From: Bacillota bacterium
Lineage (GTDB): Bacteria > Bacillota > Clostridia > Peptostreptococcales > Acidaminobacteraceae
Direction of reading: 5' to 3'
Assembly (NCBI GenBank): GCA_025210655.1
Contig: JAOARG010000052.1
Span: 1-44,582, forward strand
Length of the DNA stretch: 44,582 nucleotides
Shown here piece by piece: positions 16,926 to 25,611 of the stretch. Below the pieces are notes generated by a model. The model made no database searches. It was not told where the DNA came from and saw only the letters and a program-made list of their open reading frames with translations. How positions within the stretch are numbered: the first letter of the stretch is position 1; the number at the start of each line of letters is the position of its first letter. The translations under genes and the position numbers were made by a program.

Positions 16926-17325
16926 GTGGTGTATTTTTGCCATTGGTAAAAATGGTAGTGTAGGCGCTCCTGGTGTAGCTTATGGTAGTTTTCATGCCTT
17001 TGGCATGAGGTGGTTTGGAAAGATACTGGTGAAAAGGGGAATCACACAAGATATGTTTGTGTTGGGGGAATCAATATTGTAAACAATATTTCGGGGAAGA
17101 GGAAGAACTATAGATCTTAAAAAGTAAGTTAAGGTCTTAAAGTCCTTCCTTTTCCCCTTGTTTTCCATGCAAAACTAATTCCCCCAGCAAAAGCGAAGCT
17201 GCATGCGATTCCCCTTTTCCACTTTATCTTTCCCGACCACCGCTTGCTATAGCAAGCTCACCACCACAAGCCCTCAAAGGGCGCGTACACTACCATTTTC
17301 ACCCAATAGGTGAAAATACACCACC
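16925..17325. repeat. Ladder element E2 (family B, two arms)
   Basis: Left-arm spacers and their right-arm complements run in nested order: GGTGGTGTA 16925 / TACACCACC 17317; TGGTAGTGTA 16953 / TACACTACCA 17286; GGTGG 17009 / CCACC 17237; GAAAAGGGGAA 17031 / TTCCCCTTTTC 17209; GGGGGAA 17064 / TTCCCCC 17179; GGGGAA 17093 / TTCCCC 17152. Between them are local hairpins of unrelated sequence, for example CACAAgatatgTTTGTG on the left and GCTTGCtatAGCAAGC on the right. The centre (about 17110-17140) is a further stem-loop. No gene is visible in the 466-base gap. Confidence 0.85.
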
Positions 17326-17392
17326 CAAAAAACCACCCAATTAATAATATATTAATGAATTTCACATAAAATAATACCCAGAGGTGAAAACA

Positions 17393-19021
17393 ATGAAAAA
17401 ATTCATATACATATTAGCTTTTGCAATTATACTAATAATTCTACATAACATACTAAAAAGTCCATTTGATGATGCAGTCGTAGTCTCTAAATCAAGACTT
17501 CAATTTGATGATGAGAAAAGGACAGTTTACTTAATTGCAATGGATTACATAGAGGAAGAGGATAGAATTAAGGGTAAGTATTTTATTGTTCTTGCAGATG
17601 GTAAGAAGATTATAGATAGACAAGAGGCTATTTATTATTATGACTTCTGGATAAATAGAAAGGAAGAGTTGATTTTTCAAGATATTGATGAAGATGGAAG
17701 TTATGAGTGTTTTTTAGGTTTTGAGAATCCATATGATGAATCTGAGATGAATTACTTAGCCTTCAAAGTAAGTGATGATAAGGTCGAAAAAATGGAAATT
17801 GAAGACGATTTATTTATTAGTTCCAGTCAAAATATCGATAAAGAGGGGTTTGAAATCCTGGAAAAGGGATTATTTTATACTTATGATAGGGAGCCTGATG
17901 AAGGGGAAAATATTTATAAGATAAGTAAGTATAAAATAGATGGAAATATGATTGATTCAAAATCAGAAATGGTATTTGAGGGGAATCCTGAAGATATTAA
18001 TCCTGAATATATTGAAAAAATTATGGAAAGACTCTATAAGATTAATTACCATATGTCAAAGAAAGCATTAATAGAAAATGAGGATTCTTTGTATTTTGAT
18101 GTTGAAGAAAACTATAAGTGGATAAACTTATATCAATACATTAATGATGATTGTGATAAGTTTTATGGTGACAATAATTATAGACTATATGAAATTATAA
18201 GGAATATAGAAAATGTTAATTTGCAGTTTAAAGATATAAACATTGAAAGTCTTTCTGAAATGAAATATGATGAGTTTATTTCAATAGAAAATAAAGAACG
18301 TGATTTTGTAAGAAGAGAGAAAACAATTAATGGATATACAATTTTTTATGGAGGTTTTCATTTAGATAGCTATATTATATTATTTGATGAAAATGGTGAA
18401 TACCTTGATAGTTTAGTATGGACTGATAAGACAAGGAATGATGTGAGTCTAATTGTAAAGGACAATAAAATGTTTATTTATCCTGTCATTAGAAATGATA
18501 TGTTTTATTATGGAAAGGAAATGACTGAGCTATCGATTGTTAAGGATAGATTGGTAAAGGGCACCAGTAAACTTATATTATTAGATTGTTGTCCTGATCC
18601 ACTATATGGATATACATATAGTATGGAGGCTCTTGATGATTTAGAAAAGATAATAAGTGGAAATGGTAAATACAGATTTGCTATAGCTATTGGAGATGAT
18701 GATTTCTTTACAGATAGGATAATAGATTTCAATAATATCTCATATGGAAATTTTAATTGGGATTTTATTGATGGTGCCTATGATAGTTTTATTGATAGTA
18801 TTATGGTTGATTTGATTAGAGAAAATAGGAATGTTATCTTAAAATCTTTAGAGAATATTAGTGAAGATTACTCCTATGATTATATAAATTTGCTAAACAT
18901 ACTTAAGAAATCCTGTGATGACAAAGAGCTTGAAAGGATACTGATAGAGAAAATTCAAAATATAAGTATTGATGAATATGAAAAAAATCTTATAGAAAAA
19001 ATCATTAATGGAGGAAAGTAA
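17393..19021 (+). CDS. Membrane-anchored protein of unknown function
   Basis: A 542-residue protein with one N-terminal hydrophobic helix (FIYILAFAIILIILHNIL), then a long hydrophilic, acidic, Asp/Glu/Tyr-rich region with strand-like periodicity. No lipobox Cys follows the helix, so it is probably an uncleaved anchor with an extracytoplasmic domain. DIDEDGSYECFLGF resembles a repeat of the VCBS/FG-GAP kind (DxDxDG), and may bind Ca2+. No catalytic motif was recognised. AGAGGTG lies 6 bases before the ATG at 17393, favouring it over the GTG at 17384. Its stop directly abuts the photolyase start, so they are an operon, though no functional link is apparent. Confidence 0.78.
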   Translation: MKKFIYILAFAIILIILHNILKSPFDDAVVVSKSRLQFDDEKRTVYLIAMDYIEEEDRIKGKYFIVLADGKKIIDRQEAIYYYDFWINRKEELIFQDIDEDGSYECFLGFENPYDESEMNYLAFKVSDDKVEKMEIEDDLFISSSQNIDKEGFEILEKGLFYTYDREPDEGENIYKISKYKIDGNMIDSKSEMVFEGNPEDINPEYIEKIMERLYKINYHMSKKALIENEDSLYFDVEENYKWINLYQYINDDCDKFYGDNNYRLYEIIRNIENVNLQFKDINIESLSEMKYDEFISIENKERDFVRREKTINGYTIFYGGFHLDSYIILFDENGEYLDSLVWTDKTRNDVSLIVKDNKMFIYPVIRNDMFYYGKEMTELSIVKDRLVKGTSKLILLDCCPDPLYGYTYSMEALDDLEKIISGNGKYRFAIAIGDDDFFTDRIIDFNNISYGNFNWDFIDGAYDSFIDSIMVDLIRENRNVILKSLENISEDYSYDYINLLNILKKSCDDKELERILIEKIQNISIDEYEKNLIEKIINGGK

Positions 19022-20407
19022 ATGAAAGAAAGGATTGTTCATGAGTTTTCTGTTGAAAAGAAAGGTAAATACATATTATACTGGATGCAACAGTCTCAAA
19101 GAACTATTAAAAATGATGCCCTTAATTTAGCTATTGAGAGGGGAAATGCTCTTGGGCTTCCAGTCCTTGTAGTTTTTATATCCTTGCCGGATTTTCCAGG
19201 TGCCAATGAAAGACATTTTTCATTTATGCTTCAGGGGATAGAGAATGTTGAGGCAAATTTAAAAAGTAAAGGTATAGGTTTTAGATATTCATTTGGAAAA
19301 ATTGAAGTTGAACTAGAAAAATATCTTGATGATGCCCAGGAGTTTATTATGGATAAGGGATATTTAAAGATTCAAAAGAAGTGGAGAGATAATATAAAAA
19401 GCCTTGTAGCCAGTAAATACCCTATGAATACTTATATGGTAGAATCTGATGTCTTAGTACCCCTTGAAATAGCAAGTACAAAGGAGGAATATAGTGCTAG
19501 AACCTTGAGAACAAAAATCAATAAGCACAAAGATTTCTTCCTAGTAGAAGAAGATGATCTTTTGCCAAAAGTATTGTGGAGTGATACCTTAGTCAAAATT
19601 GGTGAAGTTGGATTATCAAGTGAAGATATTATTTCTAGAATGAATTTTAAAGATAATGTAGGGGAAAGTAAATATTTTAAGGGAGGAGAAAATGCTGCAT
19701 ATCAAGTATTAGACGATTTCTTGAAGAATAAATTTCAGCATTATCTTCTAAGAAATCATCCTGAATATGATTATATGTCATCCATGAGTCCATATCTTCA
19801 TTTTGGACAAATATCGGTTGTGGATATTATAAATAGGGCCAGAGATGAGTTTTTTATCAGGGATGATATTTCTCAAGAAGCCTATGATAGTTTTTTTGAC
19901 GAGTTGATCGTCAGAAGAGAACTGGCAATGAATTTTGTTTACTATAATGAAAAGTATGACCAGTTTGAAGGAATCACGTATCCTTGGGCATATGAAACTA
20001 TGGCTAATCACATAGATGATCCCAGGGAGTATATTTACTCCTTAGATGAGTTTGAAAAGTGTCAAACCCATGATATATATTGGAATGCATCTATGAAGGA
20101 GCTAGTTGAAACAGGAAAGATGCATACATATATGAGAATGTATTGGTGTAAGAAAATAATCGAGTGGACCAAGAATTATGAAGAGGCATATAATATTTCT
20201 ATTTACTTAAATAATAAGTACAATATTGACGGAAGAGATGCCAATTCATATGCAGGTATTGCATGGTGTTTTGGAAAACATGATCGGGCATGGAAGGAAA
20301 GAGAAGTCTTTGGAAAATTAAGATATATGAATGCCAATGGACTTAATAGGAAATTTGAAATGGAAGAATATCTCGAAAAAACAAAGAACTATACAGGTGC
20401 TGAGTAA
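19022..20407 (+). CDS. phr: Class II DNA photolyase
   Basis: A 461-residue flavoprotein that uses blue light and FADH- to split cyclobutane pyrimidine dimers. The N-terminal antenna domain starts with YILYWMQQSQRTIKNDALNLAI, the class II hallmark. The C-terminal FAD domain shows SSMSPYLHFGQIS, the DELIVRRELAMNFVYYN helix, and MHTYMRMYWCKKIIEW followed by the conserved NNKYNIDGRDANSYAGIAW. The length fits the class (about 450-480). GGAGG sits 7 bases before the ATG. A photolyase in an apparently strict anaerobe is known in Clostridia and suggests some exposure to light. Confidence 0.95.
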   Translation: MKERIVHEFSVEKKGKYILYWMQQSQRTIKNDALNLAIERGNALGLPVLVVFISLPDFPGANERHFSFMLQGIENVEANLKSKGIGFRYSFGKIEVELEKYLDDAQEFIMDKGYLKIQKKWRDNIKSLVASKYPMNTYMVESDVLVPLEIASTKEEYSARTLRTKINKHKDFFLVEEDDLLPKVLWSDTLVKIGEVGLSSEDIISRMNFKDNVGESKYFKGGENAAYQVLDDFLKNKFQHYLLRNHPEYDYMSSMSPYLHFGQISVVDIINRARDEFFIRDDISQEAYDSFFDELIVRRELAMNFVYYNEKYDQFEGITYPWAYETMANHIDDPREYIYSLDEFEKCQTHDIYWNASMKELVETGKMHTYMRMYWCKKIIEWTKNYEEAYNISIYLNNKYNIDGRDANSYAGIAWCFGKHDRAWKEREVFGKLRYMNANGLNRKFEMEEYLEKTKNYTGAE

Positions 20408-20430
20408 ATCGGCACTTGTATAGTTCTTCT
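20385..20430. terminator. Bidirectional terminator overlapping the phr 3' end
   Basis: AGAACTATACAGGTGC (20385-20400) pairs with GCACTTGTATAGTTCT (20412-20427). The left arm encodes the last residues of the photolyase and the stop codon lies in the loop. It serves the converging DUF5320 gene as well. Confidence 0.82.
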
Positions 20431-20440
20431 TACTTGCTTC

Positions 20441-20686
20441 TTATTTTCTTAGTTCCTCAAGTCTTCTTTCAATATTAGCTTTTTGATCCATTAGATATTT
20501 TTCTTCATCTTCTAGATTCCATACTCCTCTGAATCCATTGGCTCTGTTTCCTCTTCTTGAACCATTTCTTCTGAAACCGAAGCACCTAATTCCTCTTCCA
20601 GAAGTTTCTTCAGCTTTGCAATAACCCATGCCCTTTCCAGTCATTGGTCCCATACCTTCAGGTCCTCTTTGATCTCTACCTGGCAT
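20441..20686 (-). CDS. DUF5320 family small protein
   Basis: An 81-residue protein. The N-terminus (MPGRDQRGPEGMGPMTGKGMGYC) is the repeated GPMGxGPMTG-type motif of DUF5320. A basic Gly/Arg/Asn-rich middle and a short C-terminal coiled-coil helix (NIERRLEELRK) follow. In other anaerobes such proteins are found beside NifX/NifB-like metal-cluster genes and DUF134 regulators, but here it is alone. The AAGGAG ribosome-binding site and strong promoter show it is a real, probably well-expressed gene. Function unknown. Confidence 0.88.
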   Translation of the reverse strand: MPGRDQRGPEGMGPMTGKGMGYCKAEETSGRGIRCFGFRRNGSRRGNRANGFRGVWNLEDEEKYLMDQKANIERRLEELRK

Positions 20687-20715
20687 TAAATCATCTCCTT
20701 AAAAATAAATAGTTA

Positions 20716-20729
20716 TTGGCATATGCTAA
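20716..20729. promoter_or_regulatory. Candidate operator palindrome of the DUF5320 gene
   Basis: TTGGCATATGCTAA is a near-perfect dyad centred on CATATG, placed directly downstream of the minus-strand -10 box, where a bound repressor would block transcription. Confidence 0.5.
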
Positions 20730-20733
20730 TTAT

Positions 20734-20761
20734 ATTATAGCACTAAATTATATTTTTTCAA
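20734..20761 (-). promoter_or_regulatory. Promoter of the DUF5320 gene
   Basis: On the minus strand, TTGAAA (20756-20761), 16 bp, TATAAT (20734-20739) with an extended TGC just before the -10 box. Confidence 0.72.
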
Positions 20762-20840
20762 GCTGGACTGTAAAAGTTTCTCTATAAATAATATAATGAT
20801 TGTATATTGTGAATATGGATTTAAGAAAAAGTTTATTTTA

Positions 20841-20860
20841 TTGTAACCTCTTTGTAACCT
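20841..20860. promoter_or_regulatory. Direct-repeat operator upstream of the ABC operon
   Basis: TTGTAACCT occurs twice with an 11-bp period (20841-20849 and 20852-20860), one helical turn. That is how OmpR/PhoB-family response regulators usually bind. It lies about 50 bases before the ABC gene. A TATTAT at 20880-20885 is a possible -10. The regulator is not in this window. Confidence 0.5.
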
Positions 20861-20911
20861 AGTGAAATTTCCATTGTGGTATTATTTATAAAGACATAAA
20901 TATTATAGGAA

Positions 20912-21640
20912 GTGATTAAGATTGGTGAACAGGTAGTAATAAAAAATGTTAGAAAGGTATATAGGGTAGGATCTGAAAAGGTTGTGGCCCTTGACGATGT
21001 ATCTTTTTCAATAGATGAAGGTGAAGTGTGCTGTTTTTTAGGAACCTCGGGTTCGGGAAAATCTACACTGCTTAATTTGTTGGCAGGGCTTGAAAAACCT
21101 ACATCAGGAACAATCGAGATAAATGGAAAAGTCATTAGTAAGATGAATGAGAAAAAAATCTCGAAATTCAGGCAAAAGCACATAGGATTTATATTTCAAT
21201 CCTATAATCTTCTTCCTGCTTTGACAGCTGTTGAAAACGTTGCTCTTCCCTTAACCTTTAGAGGAATTACAAAGTCTTCTAGAATAAAAAGGTCAAAGGA
21301 TCAGCTTAAAAAAGTTGGTTTAGGAAAACACTTAAAACACAAACCTACTCAAATGTCAGGTGGGCAGCAGCAAAGAGTTGGTATAGCTAGGGCTTTTGTG
21401 TCTAATCCTGAAATTGTTTTTGCAGATGAACCAACAGGTAATTTAGATTCAAAAACAACTAAAGAGATAATGGGTATGATGATGGAGTTCGTTAGGGAAA
21501 ACAATAGAACTATGATACTTGTAACCCATGATAAGACTATAGCTGAGTATGCAGACAAGGTTGTTTATATACTTGATGGAAATATAGTAAAAATTGAAGA
21601 AAACAGAAACGGGAGGAATACTAAGGATGAGACGCAGTAA
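20912..21640 (+). CDS. MacB/LolD-type ABC transporter ATPase
   Basis: A 242-residue ATP-binding protein with Walker A GTSGSGKST, Q-loop FIFQSYNLLP, signature MSGGQQQR, Walker B IVFADEP with the D-loop GNLDS, and switch His in LVTHD. SYNLLPALTAVENVALPL is typical of the LolD/MacB/BceA subgroup, which drives mechanotransmission rather than simple import. The start is uncertain. GTG at 20912 overlaps the excellent Shine-Dalgarno-like AGGAAGTGATT. That site would be ideally placed for a rare ATT start at 20921 giving a product beginning near GEQVVIKNV. The 3' end overlaps the next gene by 14 bases, so ATPase, surface protein and permease form one operon. Confidence 0.92.
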   Translation: MIKIGEQVVIKNVRKVYRVGSEKVVALDDVSFSIDEGEVCCFLGTSGSGKSTLLNLLAGLEKPTSGTIEINGKVISKMNEKKISKFRQKHIGFIFQSYNLLPALTAVENVALPLTFRGITKSSRIKRSKDQLKKVGLGKHLKHKPTQMSGGQQQRVGIARAFVSNPEIVFADEPTGNLDSKTTKEIMGMMMEFVRENNRTMILVTHDKTIAEYADKVVYILDGNIVKIEENRNGRNTKDETQ

Positions 21641-23987
21641 GGGGATATTAATACTACTATTAGCACTAGTATGCATTATTGGAAATAGCTTTGCAGCTAG
21701 CAATGATATAGTGCTTAATAATTTTGATTTATCAACTACATCAGATATTGAAGAAGATGATAAATTCAAGATAGATTTTACATTTAAAAATCAGGCCGGA
21801 GAAAATATAAGTGATATTTACTTCAAAGTACTATCAGGACCATTTTTCTTGGAAGGTTCGGGACAGACTGTTTCTATTGAAAGTGGTGCTGTGGCTGATA
21901 GTAATTCTTTTGGTAAGGAACTTGAGTTTTCTTATGATGGTAGCAATAATAACAGACTAGAATATAGACTTATATATACTAAGGGTGGAAGTGAAGAAAC
22001 ATATGATGATGCAATATATATATCTAATATAGAACCTACATCAAGTTCATCAAGTTCTTCATCATCAAAGGAAAGAAAACCAAATATAGAGCTTGAAAAT
22101 AATAGTAGAAATATCGATGTGGAAGTTGGAAAAACTAAAAATATTAATATTCAAGTTATTAATAATGGAGACTATAGCGCAAGAAAAATCGAAATGACTC
22201 CAGTGGTAGATGATATAGATGCTTTTCCATTTAAGGTTGAGGAAATGTCATTGCCAGATAAGATGAAAAAACTTACAAGTGATGATTCAGATTACTTTAC
22301 TTTTAGATTAATCCCTAAGATTAATTTAGAAGAAAGAGTATATCCAGTAAAATTTAAAATTAAGTTTGAAAACTCAACAGGCGATGCCTATGAAAATGAG
22401 CAGACAGTTTATTTTAATGTAACTAATAAAAATGTTTCTCCAGAAGTAGTGATAGATAAGGTCGATTTTAAAGGTGATGGACTTATTGCTGGTGAGCAAA
22501 ATACAGTATCTCTTATATTAAATAACAATGGAGATAATCTAGCTAAGGATATAGAAATATCATTGACTAATTTATCAGCTGATGGATTTTATGTAATGAA
22601 TACTGAAATCAAAAAAGAAGTAGATGAAGTTGAAAAAGGAAAATTTGAGTACACAATATTTTATTTAGTGCCAAATAAGAATTTGAAAAGTAATACTTAT
22701 GAATTAAAGACAAATATAGCTTACAAAGATGAGTATGGTAATAAATATGCCAAAGAGCAAATTCTATATGTACCTGTTCTTGGGGAAGATGAAGTTTCTG
22801 GGGAACTTGATATTATAGATATTGTTACTCCAACAGATGAAGTTAATGCAGAAGATGATTTTTCCATAAAGTTCAATCTTGAGAATACTGGTGATACAGA
22901 CCTTAAAAATGTTAAAGTTACCTTAAGCAAGGATGAAAGTATAATTTCTAAGTCCTTAAGTGTTATATATATTAAAGATTTAAAAGCTGGGGAGAAAAAG
23001 CCAGTAGAATTTTTACTGTTTGGTAAGGCAGAAATTGAGACTAAAAATTATCCAATTATGATAGATGTTGAATATACAGGTAGTGACAAGGGAAGTACTG
23101 AAAAAGTAAGTAAGTATGCAGGTGTATATTTAAAAGGCTCAGATGAAGGTGGAACCCCAAAACTTATCCTTAAAAACTATACATCCAGTAAGGAATTTGT
23201 ATATGCAGGGGATACTGTAGATATGAATCTTACATTTGAAAATACCAATAAAGTAAAGGATATTAAGAATATTAAAATTTCATTATCAGCCGAAAAAGGT
23301 GCATTTAGTCCAGTAGGTAACTCAAATACTATTTTTGTTGACGAAATAAAAGCTGGATCAGTTTACAATAAGGTAATGACTTTTAAGGCAAAAAGAGATG
23401 GTGAACCTAATACTTATGCGGTAACTTTAAATATGGAGTATGAGGACAATAAAGGAAAGAACTACTCTACTGAAGAACAGGTTAGTTTGGCTCTAGCCCA
23501 GGAAACAAAGCTTTTAATTCAGGAAATTGAAACTCCACCTGAAGCTTATGTTAGCAATCCAATCAACTTATCAGTACAGTTTTTCAATACAGGAAAAGCT
23601 ACTATGTATAATCTTATGGTATCCACAGAAGGTGAATTTGGAAAGCAAGATTCAATGGTTTATATAGGAAACTTCGAACCTGGAAAGGGAGATTATTTTG
23701 ATACAACAGTAATTCCAACTGAAGTAGGTATGCTTACTGGAAAAATCAAGTTTGTATATGAAGATGTGGTTGGGGAAACTAAGGAAATAGAAAAAGAATT
23801 CTCTGTAAATGTAAACGAAATGCCTGACTATGGTGATGAGGAAGAGTATCCAGTAGAACCTATGCCAGAAGAAAATAACAATAAGAAATATTATATTATT
23901 GCAGCTATTTTACTAGTTCTTGCTGCCGGTGGATTTATAATCAAAAAGAGAATTGCTAAGAAAAAGGAGATGGAACTGGATGAATAG
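21627..23987 (+). CDS. Surface-exposed multi-CARDB/NEW3-like domain protein
   Basis: A 786-residue protein. It has a signal peptide (about 1-27, ends FAAS), one beta domain, a linker with a run of Ser (about residues 142-150) and then several tandem immunoglobulin-like modules of about 110 residues. Each module carries a motif such as NxGD...LKNVKVTLS and ends with an LKAGEKKPVEFLL-like strand, as in CARDB/NEW3 (COG1361-type) repeats. A C-terminal membrane helix (YYIIAAILLVLAAGGFIIKK) and basic tail anchor it outside the cell. It lies between, and overlaps, the genes for the ABC ATPase (14 bases) and permease (8 bases). It is therefore probably the extracellular arm or adaptor of the transporter. 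GGGAGGA before the ATG at 21627 fixes the start. Confidence 0.85.
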   Translation: MRRSKGILILLLALVCIIGNSFAASNDIVLNNFDLSTTSDIEEDDKFKIDFTFKNQAGENISDIYFKVLSGPFFLEGSGQTVSIESGAVADSNSFGKELEFSYDGSNNNRLEYRLIYTKGGSEETYDDAIYISNIEPTSSSSSSSSSKERKPNIELENNSRNIDVEVGKTKNINIQVINNGDYSARKIEMTPVVDDIDAFPFKVEEMSLPDKMKKLTSDDSDYFTFRLIPKINLEERVYPVKFKIKFENSTGDAYENEQTVYFNVTNKNVSPEVVIDKVDFKGDGLIAGEQNTVSLILNNNGDNLAKDIEISLTNLSADGFYVMNTEIKKEVDEVEKGKFEYTIFYLVPNKNLKSNTYELKTNIAYKDEYGNKYAKEQILYVPVLGEDEVSGELDIIDIVTPTDEVNAEDDFSIKFNLENTGDTDLKNVKVTLSKDESIISKSLSVIYIKDLKAGEKKPVEFLLFGKAEIETKNYPIMIDVEYTGSDKGSTEKVSKYAGVYLKGSDEGGTPKLILKNYTSSKEFVYAGDTVDMNLTFENTNKVKDIKNIKISLSAEKGAFSPVGNSNTIFVDEIKAGSVYNKVMTFKAKRDGEPNTYAVTLNMEYEDNKGKNYSTEEQVSLALAQETKLLIQEIETPPEAYVSNPINLSVQFFNTGKATMYNLMVSTEGEFGKQDSMVYIGNFEPGKGDYFDTTVIPTEVGMLTGKIKFVYEDVVGETKEIEKEFSVNVNEMPDYGDEEEYPVEPMPEENNNKKYYIIAAILLVLAAGGFIIKKRIAKKKEMELDE

Positions 23988-25251
23988 TATTGACTTGATA
24001 GGAATGGGATTTACCAACCTATTAAGGAGAAAGGCAAGAACCTTTCTTACAGTACTTGGAGTTATCATTGGGACCACGTCCATAATAATTATGTTTTCCC
24101 TTGGTATAGGGATGAATGAAAGTTTTAAAAAAGAACTGGAATACATGGGAAGTCTTAATACCATAGAGGTAAACAAGGGATATGGTGAAAGGGGTCCAAA
24201 GGAAGTAAAGCTTGATGACAAGGCAATACTAAAATTTGAAAAAATGAAGAATGTAGTTGCCGCAACTCCAATATACAGGGCCCATGGTAAATTCTTTACT
24301 GGTAGATATGAAAGTTATGCTACCATAATCGGAATAGACATATCAAAAATAGACAAATTTGATTTTAAATTAGAAGAGGGTAGATATCCTGAGTTAAAGG
24401 ATAAAAATGCAATAGTGTCCGGTATGTATATTCCCCAAAACTTTAGAAAATCAAGATCTAGATCCTATGAAAGAAAAGAAATAGATGTATTTAAGGCTAA
24501 AGTTCAATTTACAGCGGGGGATACCTATGATAGAAGTAAAAAGCCAAAACTTGAAGATGTAAAAATTGTAGGTCTTTTGAAAGAATCAGGAGATGAAAAA
24601 GACTATCAATCATACATGGATATCTCGAATCTTAAGAAATTAGTAGAAAAGACTCAGGACAAGGAAAGTTCAAGAAGAAATGGTGGGTCGAGGACTTCTA
24701 CTGAGTATGAAAATGCTTTAGTAAAAGTAGATGATATTAACTATGTACAAGAAGTGAATCAAAAAATAAAGGATATGGGATTTGAAACCTATACACTTAC
24801 AGATATGCTTGAATCAATGCAAAAGCAATATGCAGGGCTTATGGCAGTTTTAGGTGGAATCGGTGGAGTATCTCTATTCGTAGCAGCCCTTGGAATAACA
24901 AACACAATGGTAATGTCCATATACGAAAGAACAAGGGAAATTGGAGTAATAAAAGTACTTGGAGCTAATATTGCTGATATAAGAAGACTCTTCCTTTTCG
25001 AAGCAGCCCTTATAGGTTTCTTTGGAGGAATAGTTGGAGTAATACTAAGTTACGGAGTATCTTATCTTATGAATAAGGTAGGGGTTAATATACTGGGATA
25101 CTACGGAGGAGACTCCAATATGTCAGTAATACCATTATGGCTATCAGGCTTCGCACTGCTTTTTAGTGTATTAATAGGACTTATTTCTGGGTACTATCCA
25201 GCGAGAAGAGCTATGAAACTGAGTGCACTGGAGGCTATTAGGACTGAGTAG
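23980..25251 (+). CDS. MacB-like ABC transporter permease
   Basis: A 423-residue protein with the MacB architecture. An N-terminal helix (TFLTVLGVIIGTTSIIIMFSLG) is followed by a large extracytoplasmic MacB-PCD domain (about 50-290, with SLNTIEV and KVVGLLKESG-like strands). A C-terminal FtsX domain has three helices, including the signature YERTREIGVIKVLGA and the closing YYPARRAMKLSALEAIR. AAGGAG precedes the ATG at 23980. Together with the ATPase it should form a type VII ABC system that moves lipoproteins, peptides or other periplasm-side cargo by mechanotransmission. In a Gram-positive cell it more likely exports peptides or acts in envelope homeostasis. Cargo unknown. Confidence 0.92.
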   Translation: MNSIDLIGMGFTNLLRRKARTFLTVLGVIIGTTSIIIMFSLGIGMNESFKKELEYMGSLNTIEVNKGYGERGPKEVKLDDKAILKFEKMKNVVAATPIYRAHGKFFTGRYESYATIIGIDISKIDKFDFKLEEGRYPELKDKNAIVSGMYIPQNFRKSRSRSYERKEIDVFKAKVQFTAGDTYDRSKKPKLEDVKIVGLLKESGDEKDYQSYMDISNLKKLVEKTQDKESSRRNGGSRTSTEYENALVKVDDINYVQEVNQKIKDMGFETYTLTDMLESMQKQYAGLMAVLGGIGGVSLFVAALGITNTMVMSIYERTREIGVIKVLGANIADIRRLFLFEAALIGFFGGIVGVILSYGVSYLMNKVGVNILGYYGGDSNMSVIPLWLSGFALLFSVLIGLISGYYPARRAMKLSALEAIRTE

Positions 25252-25263
25252 TTTTTAGGGATA

Positions 25264-25611
25264 GTCTAGTGCTATTTCTTTTCAAGAAATTCGCGTCTAG
25301 TTTTTTGCTTTGCAAAAGTCTAGTATATAAATTTATATTTTTTATATGTCTAGTATATTGCTTGCAATATGTCCAAGGAGATTTTGATTTGCAATCAAAA
25401 TTTATATTAAAAAAGTAAAAACATTCTTGATTTGTTGGTTGAACATCAAATCAAGAATGTTTTTTATTTAAAATAGAATTTTCCAATAGGAAAATATCAT
25501 AGAACAGTTTGATAAGCAAACTACTAGACGAAAAATTAAGAATTCAATTTTGCACTTGACGAGAAAAAACATTTTGAACACTAGACACGAATCCACAGAT
25601 GAGTACTAGAC
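25264..25611. repeat. Ladder element E3 (family A, two arms)
   Basis: Left GTCTAGT-type spacers from 25264 are separated by short hairpins (TTTCTT/AAGAAA, TTTTGC/GCAAAA, ATATTGC/GCAATAT, ATTTTGATT/AATCAAAAT). Right ACTAGAC-type spacers end at 25611 and are separated by other hairpins, for example AGTTTG/CAAACT. A terminator occupies the centre. Between 25612 and 25811 no confident gene is seen, only very AT-rich leader sequence. Confidence 0.82.
25417..25465. terminator. Terminator at the centre of E3
   Basis: ACATTCTTGATTTG pairs perfectly with CAAATCAAGAATGT, 12-nt loop, followed by a run of six T's and preceded by A's. Confidence 0.88.

Noticed and set aside
16925..17325. Insertion sequence or ordinary MITE with terminal inverted repeats
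   Set aside because: The inverted complementarity is spread over the whole arms in short blocks and not confined to the termini; no target-site duplication is evident and no transposase is nearby. A mobile origin is still possible.
20441..20686. Ferredoxin or metal-binding interpretation of the small Gly/Cys protein
   Set aside because: Only two cysteines are present and they are not in a cluster motif. The N-terminal GPxGMGPMTG pattern fits DUF5320.
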